Notes: a model not told the origin generated them from the sequence alone. Positions 35,979-43,894 are shown, counted from the stretch's first letter. The stretch is DNA of 64,000 nt from Streptomyces sp. SID13726 (GCF_010548375.1 NZ_JAAGLY010000015.1:1-64000), one strand, 5' to 3'. Made by a program: numbers and translations.

Positions 35979-36557
35979 ATGCAGTCCGACATGCTCCTCG
36001 CCGTAGCCGAAACCCTGCCCCGGACCCCGTCCGACGGCGGAGTCGTCGTCGGCTACGGCGCCCTGGAGGAGCTGAGCAGGTTCGCCGCGGATCCGCGGTG
36101 GACGCTGCATGTGCCCGGCCATCCCGACGAGGTGCGGCAGACGATCCTGGACGCCGGGCACCGGGGCGAGCGCGCCTACGTCCATGTGACCGCCGAGGCC
36201 AACGCCGAACCGCGGGCCGCTGCCGAGGGATTCGCACGGGTCAGGGACGGGCGGGCCGGGGTGGTGCTCGCCGTGGGCGCCACCCTCGACCCGGTGCTCC
36301 GCGCCACGGCGGACCTGGACCTGGCTGTGCTCTACGCCCGCACCCTGCGGCCCTTCGACGAGATCGGCCTGCGGACGGCGGTGCTCGCCGCCGACCACGC
36401 GGACGTGGTGCTCGCCGAACCCGGCCCCACCGGGACCACGGCCTGCCATGTCGCCGCCACCCTCGTCCACGTCCCGCACCGGCTGCTGACCCTCGACGGC
36501 CGGAACTGCTTCGAGGAGGAGGGCCTGGAGCGGGCGGTCCGGGAGTTCCTGCGGTAG
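35979..36557 (+). CDS. Transketolase-like protein, C-terminal part only
   Basis: A 192-residue protein behind GCAGGAGGCCGACCC. TLHVPGHPDEVRQTILDAGHRGERAYVHVTAEAN resembles the end of the pyrimidine-binding domain of transketolase, and VVLAVGATLDPVLRATADLDLAVLYARTLRPFDE with VVLAEPGPTGTT is the transketolase C-terminal domain. The thiamine-diphosphate domains are absent, and no partner subunit is adjacent. The fas operon of Rhodococcus fascians also carries transketolase/pyruvate dehydrogenase-like genes (fasB, fasC) beside its isopentenyltransferase, so the association here may be functional. It may alternatively be a degraded gene, though its ribosome site is intact. Confidence 0.75.
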   Translation: MQSDMLLAVAETLPRTPSDGGVVVGYGALEELSRFAADPRWTLHVPGHPDEVRQTILDAGHRGERAYVHVTAEANAEPRAAAEGFARVRDGRAGVVLAVGATLDPVLRATADLDLAVLYARTLRPFDEIGLRTAVLAADHADVVLAEPGPTGTTACHVAATLVHVPHRLLTLDGRNCFEEEGLERAVREFLR

Positions 36558-36638
36558 GCCGGAGACGATCAGGCGGCAGGCCGTGGAAGGTCAGCCGACA
36601 GGCCGTGGACGGTCGTGCCCGGCGAGCGCCGTGGAAGG

Positions 36639-37202
36639 TCAGCGCCCGGCGAGCGCCGCCAGGGTCGCGTCCAGGTCGGCCGGTCGGGGGCGGTTGTGCG
36701 GCAGCTTTGCCAGCAGGGCGGCCATCCCGCAGGTGTCGGTGACCGCGGAGAGGACCAGTCCGCCCGCGATGCCCGCGGCGAGCAACTGCCAGGCCGGATG
36801 TAGCAGTCCGAGCCCCAGACCGGCCAGGACGACGGCGCCCGCCGTGAAGCGGACCTGCCGCTCCATGGACCAGACGGTCCGCGTACCGGAGGCCGGCCGG
36901 TCGAGCCGGTGACCGGCCTCGGCCCAGCCCCGGGTGCCGCCGGTCAGGGTGAGTGCCCGTATGCCGTGCTCGGCGAGCAGCTCGCACGCGCCGCGTGACC
37001 GCGCGCCGGAGGCGCAGACGACGAGCAGGTCGCCTGGTGCCTCCCGGAGCGCGGGCAGCGCCCGCCCGATCTGGTCCAGCGGGATGTTGAGGGCCCCGGG
37101 CAGATGACCGGAGGCGTACTCGCCCGGGGTCCGGACGTCGACGACGGTCAGCCGGTCCAGACGGGCGTCGGCCTGGGCAGAGTCGAGAGCGGAAGGGGTC
37201 AT
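36639..37202 (-). CDS. Rhodanese with C-terminal membrane domain (YgaP-like)
   Basis: A 187-residue protein. The N-terminal rhodanese domain starts VVDVRTPGEYASGHLPGALNIP and has the active cysteine in LLVVCASGARSRG. Two hydrophobic segments follow at about residues 115-155 in a DUF2892-like region (VWSMERQVRFTAGAVVLAGLGLGLL), as in E. coli YgaP. It moves sulfane sulfur, probably at the membrane. The gene is divergent from the CstR-type repressor, whose operator lies in the 87-bp gap, so it belongs to the persulfide-responsive set. Confidence 0.88.
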   Translation of the reverse strand: MTPSALDSAQADARLDRLTVVDVRTPGEYASGHLPGALNIPLDQIGRALPALREAPGDLLVVCASGARSRGACELLAEHGIRALTLTGGTRGWAEAGHRLDRPASGTRTVWSMERQVRFTAGAVVLAGLGLGLLHPAWQLLAAGIAGGLVLSAVTDTCGMAALLAKLPHNRPRPADLDATLAALAGR

Positions 37203-37262
37203 GTCGGACGTGGTCCTTTCGGAGAGGAAGGTGAGGCGAGGAGATGACCCGAAGGAGGTAAA

Positions 37263-37278
37263 ATACCCCCAAGGGTAT
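37263..37278. promoter_or_regulatory. CsoR/CstR-type operator
   Basis: ATACCCCCAAGGGTAT, inverted arms ATACCC/GGGTAT with 4-bp centre, lies between the divergent rhodanese and repressor genes, 12 bp from the latter. It matches the G/C-tract operators bound by CsoR/CstR tetramers and resembles two sites at 40143 and 40178. Confidence 0.75.
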
Positions 37279-37289
37279 GCAGAGGAGTG

Positions 37290-37577
37290 ATGGTGGAACT
37301 TCAGTTCGAGGGTGATGAGCTCAAGTCCGTGCTGAACCGGCTGCGCCGGGCGCAGGGGCAGATCTCCGGGGTGATCAAGATGATCGAGGAGGGCCGGGAC
37401 TGCGAGGACGTGGTCACCCAGCTCGCCGCGGCCTCCCGCGCCCTCGACCGGGCCGGCTTCGCGATCATCGCCACGGGGCTCCAGCAGTGCCTGACCGACC
37501 CCGGGAAGAACGGCGACGGCGAGACCACCGAACAGATGAAGGCCCGCCTGGAGAAGCTGTTCCTGTCACTGGCCTGA
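37290..37577 (+). CDS. cstR: CstR-type persulfide-sensing repressor (CsoR/RcnR family)
   Basis: A 95-residue all-helical repressor with LKSVLNRLRRAQGQISGVIKMIEEGRDC, the family DNA-binding surface. Cys38 and Cys67 are 29 residues apart, as in CsoR and CstR. The copper-binding His of CsoR, four residues before the second Cys, is Gly63, so it should not sense copper. Together with the rhodanese, persulfide dioxygenase and sulfite exporter genes this points to CstR-like sensing of persulfides by disulfide or polysulfide bridging. AGGAG lies two bases before this ATG and five before GTG 37293, which may be the true start; GTG 37287 is also in frame. Confidence 0.87.
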   Translation: MVELQFEGDELKSVLNRLRRAQGQISGVIKMIEEGRDCEDVVTQLAAASRALDRAGFAIIATGLQQCLTDPGKNGDGETTEQMKARLEKLFLSLA

Positions 37578-37580
37578 CCC

Positions 37581-38330
37581 TCAGACGACGGCGTCCACCA
37601 GCATGAACAGGGCCACCGCCAGCAGGGCCACGGCGAACGTCCGCTGAAGCGCGCTCGCCGACAGCCGGGCGGCGAGCCGCCTGCCGTCCCAGGCGCCGAG
37701 CACCGCGGCCGCGGCGAACGGGGCGACGGCACCCCAGTCGACGTCGACGGTCGTACCGGTGCGCGCCGCCAGCGCGGCCAGCGAGTTGACGGTGATGACC
37801 AGGAGGCTGGTCCCCACCGCGGCCCGCATCCGCAGACCGACGACGTTCACCAGTGCCGGTACGGCGAGAAAGCCGCCGCCCACGCCCAGCACCCCGGTCA
37901 CCGCGCCGAGCCCCGCCCCGGTCCTGGCGACCCGGCCGGCGCGCACCGGCACACCGTCCGGTCGTACCGATGCCGAAGGCCGGAGCATCCGCACCGCGGC
38001 GAGGGCGGCGACCACGGCGAACGCACCCGTCAGCACACCGGAGGACAGGTGCCCTGACACCGCCCCGCCGACCGCCGCGGGCACGAGTCCCGCCGCCGCG
38101 AACAGGGCACCCTCGCGCCACCGCACCGCGCCCTCGCGCGCGTGCGTGACCAGCGCGGTCACCGAGGTCAGCGTGACGACGACCAGTCCCGCGGTGGTGG
38201 CCGCGGCCGGACTGAAGCCGAGCAGATAGATGAGCGCGGGCACGGCCAGCATGCTCCCGCCGCCTCCGAGCGCGCCGAGCGCCAGTCCGGTGAGACCGCC
38301 GGCGAACAGGGCGAGGACGAGCGGGGTCAC
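37581..38330 (-). CDS. TauE/SafE-family sulfite exporter-like permease
   Basis: A 249-residue membrane protein with seven or eight hydrophobic helices. The family glycine motifs are LALGALGGGGSMLAVPALIYLLG near residue 16 and VTGVLGVGGGFLAVPALVNVVG in the second half. TauE/SafE proteins export sulfite, sulfoacetate or other organic anions. The GTG start at 38330 overlaps the persulfide dioxygenase stop (GTGA), so the two are co-translated; sulfite made by the dioxygenase would be expelled here. The longer frame reading through the upstream gene is rejected. Confidence 0.88.
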   Translation of the reverse strand: MTPLVLALFAGGLTGLALGALGGGGSMLAVPALIYLLGFSPAAATTAGLVVVTLTSVTALVTHAREGAVRWREGALFAAAGLVPAAVGGAVSGHLSSGVLTGAFAVVAALAAVRMLRPSASVRPDGVPVRAGRVARTGAGLGAVTGVLGVGGGFLAVPALVNVVGLRMRAAVGTSLLVITVNSLAALAARTGTTVDVDWGAVAPFAAAAVLGAWDGRRLAARLSASALQRTFAVALLAVALFMLVDAVV

Positions 38331-40105
38331 CTGACCGGGGCGGCGGAGTCGCCCGAGGGCGCTCCGGCCGGTGTGCGGTGCGCGTCGGCGTGGCGCGGAT
38401 CGCCTTGCTCCGGGTCCCGGCCGACACGTCCGGCGGCCGGCGATCCGCCCGTCACCGGCAGCCCCGCCGCCACCCACGCCGCCATTCCGCCCAGTACGTC
38501 GACCGCGTCCACGCCCCGCGCCTCCAGCAGTGCGACCGCCGCGCGGGACCGCTTGCCGGACCGGCAGACGGTGACCACCGGGCGGTTCGCGGCGGCCTCG
38601 GGCAACCGGCCGCCCGCCAGCAGCGCGGACAGCGGAGCGTGCACGGCCCCCGGCGCATGCCCCGCGGCCCACTCCTCCCGCTCACGGACGTCCAGGAGTA
38701 CGGCCGTCCCCTCCGTGCCCGTCCGTTCGTGGGCCTGCGCCGCGGTGATCCTCGCCATGGGGAGCCCGGCCTCGGCGGCCGAGGCGAACCCGTCGTCCAC
38801 GGCGACCACTTGACGCCCGGCCGCGTCGAGGATCGAGGCGCCGATGCCGGCCCGCATCCCGCCCGCGCAGTGCACCCACACCACGCCGTCCGGTATCTCC
38901 GGCAGCCGGTCGCGCAGCCGGTGCAGGGGAATGTGCAGCGAACCCCTGATGTGACCGTCCGACCGCTCCGAGTCCCGCCGCACGTCCAGCACCACGACCC
39001 TGTCCGGGTCTGCAGCCGCCAGCTCTGCGAAAGTGCCGCGGGGGAAAGCGCGCGGTGACTCGCCGTCCCGCAGCCAGTCGGCCGGTGACCCGGTCGCCGC
39101 CGCGGCGGGCCGGTCGATGCCGACGCGGACCAGTTCCCGCTGGGCGTCGGCGAGTTGGGCGGACGTCGCCGCCAGCAGGGTGACCGGCTTGCCCCACGGC
39201 ACCAGCCAGGCCAGGTAGGTGGCGAGCTGCCCCTCCGCCTCGAAGTTGAGCGCCCCCGCCACATGCCCGGCGGCGAAGGCCCGCCGGTCCCGCAGGTCCA
39301 CCACCCACTCACCGGCCGCCAGCCGCGCGGCGATCTCCTCGGCGTCCGCCGGCCGGGGCGGGGTGAGGTCCACCGGGCCGGGACCCTGCGCGTTCGCGGG
39401 ACCCATGTGCGCGTAGTAGGCGGGCACGTCGTCGAGCCCGGCGAGCAGATCGGCGACGAACGCGTCGACATCCTTGACCAGCGCCTCGTTCGAGCCACGC
39501 TCCCGCCCGATCGTCGTCGACTCCCCGCCCCCGGCCCGCGCGGCGGAACAGAAACTCCCGAACCCGTGCGTCGGCAGTACGGCCGTCTCGTCCGGCAGCT
39601 CCGCGGCCAGCCGGTGCGCCGAGGCGTACTGCGCCCGCGCCAGCCGCCCGGTCAGCCCCGGCTCCACGAGATCGGGCCGTCCCACGGTGCCGATCAGCAG
39701 GGAGCCGCCGGTGAAGACCGCCACCGCGCTCCCGGACTCCTCCAGGACGTACGAGGTGTGGTGCGGGGTGTGACCGGGAGTGGCGAGGGCCCGCAGCACC
39801 AGCCCGTCCCCGATCTCCGCCAGGTCCCCGTCGGCGACCGGCGTCCGCGCGAAGGCGACCCGCGCCCCGGCCGGCACCAGGTAGGCGGCCCCCGTGAGCC
39901 GGGCCAGCTCCAGGCCACCGGTCACGTAGTCGTTGTGGACGTGCGTCTCGGCGACGTGCGTGATCCGCACCCCGCGCCGGGCCGCCGCCGCGATCACCTG
40001 GTCGATGTCCCGCGGCGGATCCACCACCACGGCGCTGCGGGCACCGCCCGCCAGGTAGCCGCGGTTGCCCAGGCCCGGCACCTCGATGGTGTCGACGAAG
40101 TACAC
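38327..40105 (-). CDS. Persulfide dioxygenase fused to three rhodanese domains
   Basis: A 592-residue protein. Residues 1-240 are an ETHE1-type metallo-beta-lactamase dioxygenase, with HVHND at 55-59, the TPGHTPHHTSYVL region at 109 and TGGSLLIGTVGRPDL at 132. Three rhodanese domains follow. The first (about 257-345) has no cysteine in its loop (LLAATSAQL) and is inactive. The second has Cys413 in VHCAGGMRAG and the third Cys514 in VTVCRSGKRSR. The enzyme oxidises low-molecular-weight persulfides to sulfite, with rhodanese domains shuttling sulfur. CstB of Staphylococcus is a related fusion. GTG start behind AGGAG; two CstR-type operators lie just upstream. Confidence 0.92.
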   Translation of the reverse strand: MYFVDTIEVPGLGNRGYLAGGARSAVVVDPPRDIDQVIAAAARRGVRITHVAETHVHNDYVTGGLELARLTGAAYLVPAGARVAFARTPVADGDLAEIGDGLVLRALATPGHTPHHTSYVLEESGSAVAVFTGGSLLIGTVGRPDLVEPGLTGRLARAQYASAHRLAAELPDETAVLPTHGFGSFCSAARAGGGESTTIGRERGSNEALVKDVDAFVADLLAGLDDVPAYYAHMGPANAQGPGPVDLTPPRPADAEEIAARLAAGEWVVDLRDRRAFAAGHVAGALNFEAEGQLATYLAWLVPWGKPVTLLAATSAQLADAQRELVRVGIDRPAAAATGSPADWLRDGESPRAFPRGTFAELAAADPDRVVVLDVRRDSERSDGHIRGSLHIPLHRLRDRLPEIPDGVVWVHCAGGMRAGIGASILDAAGRQVVAVDDGFASAAEAGLPMARITAAQAHERTGTEGTAVLLDVREREEWAAGHAPGAVHAPLSALLAGGRLPEAAANRPVVTVCRSGKRSRAAVALLEARGVDAVDVLGGMAAWVAAGLPVTGGSPAAGRVGRDPEQGDPRHADAHRTPAGAPSGDSAAPVR

Positions 40106-40142
40106 GACAGCACTCCTCTCCTCGTGGAAACTCGGGGAAATT

Positions 40143-40156
40143 TACCCCCGGGGGTA
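40143..40156. promoter_or_regulatory. CstR-type operator, proximal
   Basis: TACCCCCGGGGGTA is a perfect 14-bp palindrome 38 bp before the persulfide dioxygenase start. It resembles the site by the cstR-like gene but lacks its central AA. Confidence 0.75.
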
Positions 40157-40177
40157 TGTGTTCCACCGTAGCAGAGG

Positions 40178-40191
40178 TACCCCCGGGGGTA
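40178..40191. promoter_or_regulatory. CstR-type operator, distal
   Basis: An exact second copy of TACCCCCGGGGGTA, 35 bp from the first, in the gap shared with the divergent gene at 40279. The two copies may give cooperative binding, and may bring the divergent mycothiol-dependent gene under the same repressor. Confidence 0.75.
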
Positions 40192-40278
40192 TTTTTCGGT
40201 GGCGGAATCCATGCCGTTACTGATCAGTCACACGTAGGGTCGGAGGGACGTGCACCGGGCGACAGAAGGGGTCAGGCC

Positions 40279-41364
40279 ATGGCGCAGGAGGTACGCGGGG
40301 TGATCGCACCCGGCAAGGACGAGCCGGTGCGGGTGGAGACGGTCGTGGTGCCGGATCCGGGACCCGGAGAGGCCGTCGTGCAGGTGCAGGCCTGCGGGGT
40401 CTGCCACACCGACCTGCACTACAAGCAGGGCGGGATCAACGACGACTTCCCCTTCCTGCTCGGCCACGAGGCCGCCGGTGTCGTGGAGTCGGTCGGCGCG
40501 GGGGTGACCGACGTCGCGCCCGGCGACTTCGTGATCCTCAACTGGCGTGCCGTGTGCGGCAATTGCCGTGCCTGTCTGCGTGGGCGGCCCTGGTACTGCT
40601 TCAACACCCACAACGCGAAGCAGAAGATGACGCTCACCGACGGCAGGGAGCTGTCCCCGGCCCTGGGGATCGGCGCGTTCGCCGAGAAGACTCTCGTCGC
40701 CGCCGGACAGTGCACCAAGGTCGACCCGTCGGTCTCGGCCGCGGTCGCGGGCCTGCTGGGCTGCGGCGTGATGGCCGGCATCGGTGCCGCGATCAACACC
40801 GGGCAGGTAGGCCGGGGCGACACCGTCGCCGTGATCGGCTGCGGCGGAGTCGGCGACGCCGCCATCGCCGGGTCGAACCTCGCGGGCGCGGCGAAGATCA
40901 TCGCCGTGGACATCGACGACCGCAAGCTGGAGAAGGCCCGCACCATGGGCGCGACCCACACCGTCAACTCCCGCGAGAACGACCCGGTCGAGGCCATCCG
41001 CGACCTCACCGGCGGCTTCGGCGCCGACGTCGTCATCGAGGCGGTCGGCCGCCCCGAGACGTACAAGCAGGCCTTCTACGCCCGCGACCTCGCCGGGACC
41101 GTCGTCCTGGTCGGCGTGCCCACCCCGGAGATGAAGCTGGAGCTGCCGCTCCTCGACGTCTTCGGCCGCGGTGGCTCGCTCAAGTCGTCCTGGTACGGCG
41201 ACTGTCTGCCCTCCCGCGACTTCCCCATGCTGATCGACCTGCATCTGCAAGGCCGCCTGGATCTTGAGGCGTTCGTGACCGAGACCATCCGACTCGACGA
41301 GGTGGAGAAGGCGTTCGAGCGCATGCACCACGGCGACGTCCTGCGCTCGGTGGTGGTGCTCTGA
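40279..41364 (+). CDS. mscR: S-(hydroxymethyl)mycothiol dehydrogenase
   Basis: A 361-residue zinc alcohol dehydrogenase. The catalytic zinc ligands lie in ACGVCHTDLHYKQGG and GHEAAGVVESVG, the structural zinc is bound by CGNCRACLRGRPWYC, and NAD binds at VAVIGCGGVGDAAIAG. The overall sequence follows mycobacterial MscR (AdhE2) closely, for example LTDGRELSPALGIGAFAEKT. It oxidises the spontaneous adduct of formaldehyde and mycothiol, and can reduce S-nitrosomycothiol. Its stop overlaps the start of the MBL hydrolase gene by one base (TGATG), the usual pairing in actinobacteria. Confidence 0.95.
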   Translation: MAQEVRGVIAPGKDEPVRVETVVVPDPGPGEAVVQVQACGVCHTDLHYKQGGINDDFPFLLGHEAAGVVESVGAGVTDVAPGDFVILNWRAVCGNCRACLRGRPWYCFNTHNAKQKMTLTDGRELSPALGIGAFAEKTLVAAGQCTKVDPSVSAAVAGLLGCGVMAGIGAAINTGQVGRGDTVAVIGCGGVGDAAIAGSNLAGAAKIIAVDIDDRKLEKARTMGATHTVNSRENDPVEAIRDLTGGFGADVVIEAVGRPETYKQAFYARDLAGTVVLVGVPTPEMKLELPLLDVFGRGGSLKSSWYGDCLPSRDFPMLIDLHLQGRLDLEAFVTETIRLDEVEKAFERMHHGDVLRSVVVL

Positions 41365-41993
41365 TGGCTCCGCGCATCGAACGCCTCGTCACCTCAGGGC
41401 AGTTCAGTCTCGACGGCGGCACCTGGGACGTCGACAACAACGTCTGGATCGTCGGCAACGACCACGAGGTGATCGTCATCGACGCCGCCCACGACGCCGA
41501 CGCCATCCTCCAGGCCGTCGGCGACCGCAGGCTGACCGCGATCGTCTGCACCCACGCCCACAACGACCACATCGACGCCGCACCCGCCCTCGCGGACCGC
41601 ACCGGCGCCACGATCTGGCTGCACCCCGACGACCTGCCCCTCTGGAAGCAGACCCACCCCGACCGGGACCCCGACGCCCACCTGCGCGACGGGCAGGTCA
41701 TCGAGGCCGCGGGTGCCGACCTCACGGTGCTGCACACCCCCGGCCACGCACCGGGCGCGGTCTGCCTTCACGACCCCGGCCTCGGGGCCGTCTTCACCGG
41801 GGACACCCTCTTCCAGGGCGGCCCGGGCGCCACCGGCCGCTCCTTCTCCCACTTCCCGACGATCATCGACTCGATCCGCGACCGGCTGCTCGCCCTGCCG
41901 CCCGGGACGAAGGTCCTCACCGGCCACGGCGACCCCACCACCATCGGCGCCGAGGCCCCGCACCTCCAGGAGTGGATCGACCGTGGCCACTGA
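41364..41993 (+). CDS. MBL-fold metallo-hydrolase partner of mycothiol formaldehyde oxidation
   Basis: A 209-residue metallo-beta-lactamase fold hydrolase. The metal ligands are in VCTHAHNDHIDAAP near residue 62, HTPGHAPGAVCLH near residue 127 and the final LTGHGDPTTIG. The gene follows mscR with a one-base overlap. Actinobacterial mscR genes are often followed by such a hydrolase, thought to release formate from S-formylmycothiol and regenerate mycothiol; glyoxalase II-like activity is the alternative. The context supports the first. Confidence 0.88.
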   Translation: MAPRIERLVTSGQFSLDGGTWDVDNNVWIVGNDHEVIVIDAAHDADAILQAVGDRRLTAIVCTHAHNDHIDAAPALADRTGATIWLHPDDLPLWKQTHPDRDPDAHLRDGQVIEAAGADLTVLHTPGHAPGAVCLHDPGLGAVFTGDTLFQGGPGATGRSFSHFPTIIDSIRDRLLALPPGTKVLTGHGDPTTIGAEAPHLQEWIDRGH

Positions 41994-42357
41994 CGACGTC
42001 GTGCACCTGAACGGCGTGAACGTCCTGCACTGCGCCCCGGACGGCCCCCCGCTGGACGGCGAGCGGGCCGCCCTCGACCTGATCGGCGACGCCATGGGCC
42101 GCGACGCCCAGGTGGTCGCCGTACCCGTGACACGGGTCGCCGAGGAGTTCTTCCGGCTGCGGTCGGGCCTCGCGGGCGCGGTGATGCAGAAGTTCGTGAC
42201 CTACCGGGTACGACTGGCCGTCGTCGGTGACGTCACCCGCCACCTCGACGACAGCACCGCCCTCAGGGACTTCGTCCACGAGACGAACCAGGGCGGCCAC
42301 ATCTGGTTCCTGCCGGATCTGGACACCCTGGACGAGAAACTGCGCGCGACCGGGTGA
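41983..42357 (+). CDS. DUF4180-family protein
   Basis: A 124-residue protein from GTG 41983, overlapping the previous gene by 11 bp. It has the family pattern LDLIGDAMGRDAQVVAVPVTRVAEEFFRLRSGLAGAVMQKFVTYRVRLAVVGDVT and ends HIWFLPDLDTLDEKL, as in DUF4180 proteins, which have no established function. GTG 42001 is an alternative start. The translational overlap with the hydrolase makes it part of the mscR operon, but a role in aldehyde metabolism is only suggested by position. Confidence 0.82.
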   Translation: MATDDVVHLNGVNVLHCAPDGPPLDGERAALDLIGDAMGRDAQVVAVPVTRVAEEFFRLRSGLAGAVMQKFVTYRVRLAVVGDVTRHLDDSTALRDFVHETNQGGHIWFLPDLDTLDEKLRATG

Positions 42358-42437
42358 CCCGCCCCTAAATCACGACAGAGGTTGTCCGGCTTCCCGGCCA
42401 TGCTCGAAGCGTCATCGGGCACAACGGGAGGTCGGAC

Positions 42438-43352
42438 ATGTCACAGCCGCTGCACGGCAAGGTCGCACTGGTCGCCGGAGCCACACGGGGGGCCGGACGC
42501 GGCATCGCCGTCGAACTGGGCGCGGCGGGCGCCACCGTCTACGTCACCGGACGCAGCACCCGCGCGAGCCGCTCCGAGTACGACCGCCCCGAGACCCTGG
42601 AGGACACCGCCGACCTCGTCACCGCGGCCGGCGGCCACGGCATCGCCGTACCCACCGACCACCTGGACCCCGGACAGGTCCGCGCCCTCGTCGACCGCGT
42701 CGCCGAGGAGCAGGACCGCCTCGACATCCTGGTCAACGACATCTGGGGCGGCGAGAAGCTCTTCGCGTGGGGCAGCCCCGTGTGGGAGCACGACCTGGAC
42801 GACGGCCTCAGGCTGCTCAGGCTCGCCGTCGAGACCCACGCGATCACCAGCCACCACGCCCTGCCGCTGCTGCTGCGCACACCGGGCGGACTGGTCGTCG
42901 AGATGACCGACGGCACCGACGCCTACAACCGCGAGAACTACCGCGTCTCCTTCTTCTACGACCTCGCCAAGACCTCCGTCATCCGCATGGCCTTCGCCCT
43001 CGGCCACGAACTCGGCCCGCGCGGCGCCACCGCCGTCGCGCTCACCCCGGGCTGGCTGCGCTCCGAGATGATGCTCGAGCACTACGAGGTGCGGGAGGAG
43101 AACTGGCGCGACGCCCTCGACCGCGTCCCCCACTTCGCCATCTCGGAGACCCCGCGCTATGTGGGCCGCGCGGTGGCCGCCCTCGCCTCCGACCCCGAGG
43201 TGGCCCGTTGGAACGGGCAGTCCCTCGACGGGGGCTCGCTCGCCCGGACGTACGGCTTCACTGACCTCGACGGCAGCCGCCCGGACGCCTGGCGCTATCT
43301 GGTCGAGGTCCAGGACGCGGGCAAACCGGCCGACGTGACGGGCTACCGCTGA
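42438..43352 (+). CDS. Short-chain dehydrogenase/reductase
   Basis: A 304-residue SDR behind GGGAGGTCGGAC. The cofactor motif is AGATRGAGRGIAVELG near residue 15, favouring NADP, with VTGRSTRA after the second strand. The catalytic Tyr-x3-Lys reads FYDLAKTSVIRMAF and LVNDIWGG replaces the usual NNAG. A substrate-loop signature GWLRSEMMLEHYEV follows. Length exceeds classical SDRs because of a long C-terminal extension (DAWRYLVEVQDAG). The substrate is unknown. It ends 10 bp inside the convergent gene at 43343. Confidence 0.88.
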   Translation: MSQPLHGKVALVAGATRGAGRGIAVELGAAGATVYVTGRSTRASRSEYDRPETLEDTADLVTAAGGHGIAVPTDHLDPGQVRALVDRVAEEQDRLDILVNDIWGGEKLFAWGSPVWEHDLDDGLRLLRLAVETHAITSHHALPLLLRTPGGLVVEMTDGTDAYNRENYRVSFFYDLAKTSVIRMAFALGHELGPRGATAVALTPGWLRSEMMLEHYEVREENWRDALDRVPHFAISETPRYVGRAVAALASDPEVARWNGQSLDGGSLARTYGFTDLDGSRPDAWRYLVEVQDAGKPADVTGYR

Positions 43353-43894
43353 CCCGGAGGGTTCTGCGCGGCGGGCGCGAGCGGCCAGCGCGCCGAGTGC
43401 CCGGGAGGCAGCGCGAGATCCTCGCGTACGGCGGCGTAGTACCCCTCGCGCCCACCGCGCTGCCGGTCCACCAGCGCCTGCCAGGCTGCCTGGTCCCGGG
43501 TCCCCGCGCGCAGGAAAGCCTCCATCTCCAGCAGGACCACGACCCAGGTCCGGGCCCGCTCCACCACCTCGGGGCTGCCCAGCAGGATCAGCGCCTCCCC
43601 GGCCGGGTCCCTGGCGATCGTGGCCTCGGTGAGCAGCGGCAGGGCCTCCTCGGGCGTCAGCGGGTGCGGGTGGCGGTCGATGCCGAAGTGCGAGGCGGTC
43701 CGGTAGGCGAGGGTGACGGACTTCTTCAGCGTCCGCGCGTAGTCGGCGTACACCGCCAGCTTGCGTTCGTCCCAGCGGGCCGCCTGCTCCCGCTGGAACC
43801 TGGCCCGGTCGCCCCGCACGACCGCCAGATAGGAACCGAGCGCGCCGATGACGACGCCTATGAGCGCGGGGAGTTGCTGCAGGAACGCTGACAT
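43343..43894 (-). CDS. Membrane-anchored protein of unknown function
   Basis: A 183-residue protein with a single N-terminal membrane helix (QQLPALIGVVIGALGSYLAVV) followed by a charged helical region, RARFQREQAARWDERKLAVYADYARTLKKSV. This layout is common in actinobacterial hypothetical proteins that hold a cytosolic helical bundle at the membrane. No known domain is recognised. Its last 10 bp overlap the end of the convergent SDR gene. Confidence 0.78.
   Translation of the reverse strand: MSAFLQQLPALIGVVIGALGSYLAVVRGDRARFQREQAARWDERKLAVYADYARTLKKSVTLAYRTASHFGIDRHPHPLTPEEALPLLTEATIARDPAGEALILLGSPEVVERARTWVVVLLEMEAFLRAGTRDQAAWQALVDRQRGGREGYYAAVREDLALPPGHSARWPLAPAAQNPPGQR

Noticed and set aside
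36570..36655. Short repeated phrases GCCGTGGAAGGTCAGC and CCCGGCGAGCGCCG between two genes
   Set aside because: The copies are few, short and GC-rich; they look like local slippage rather than a functional array.
37290..37577. The repressor as a copper-sensing CsoR
   Set aside because: The position of the copper-binding histidine is glycine, and the neighbours are sulfur genes, not copA or copZ.
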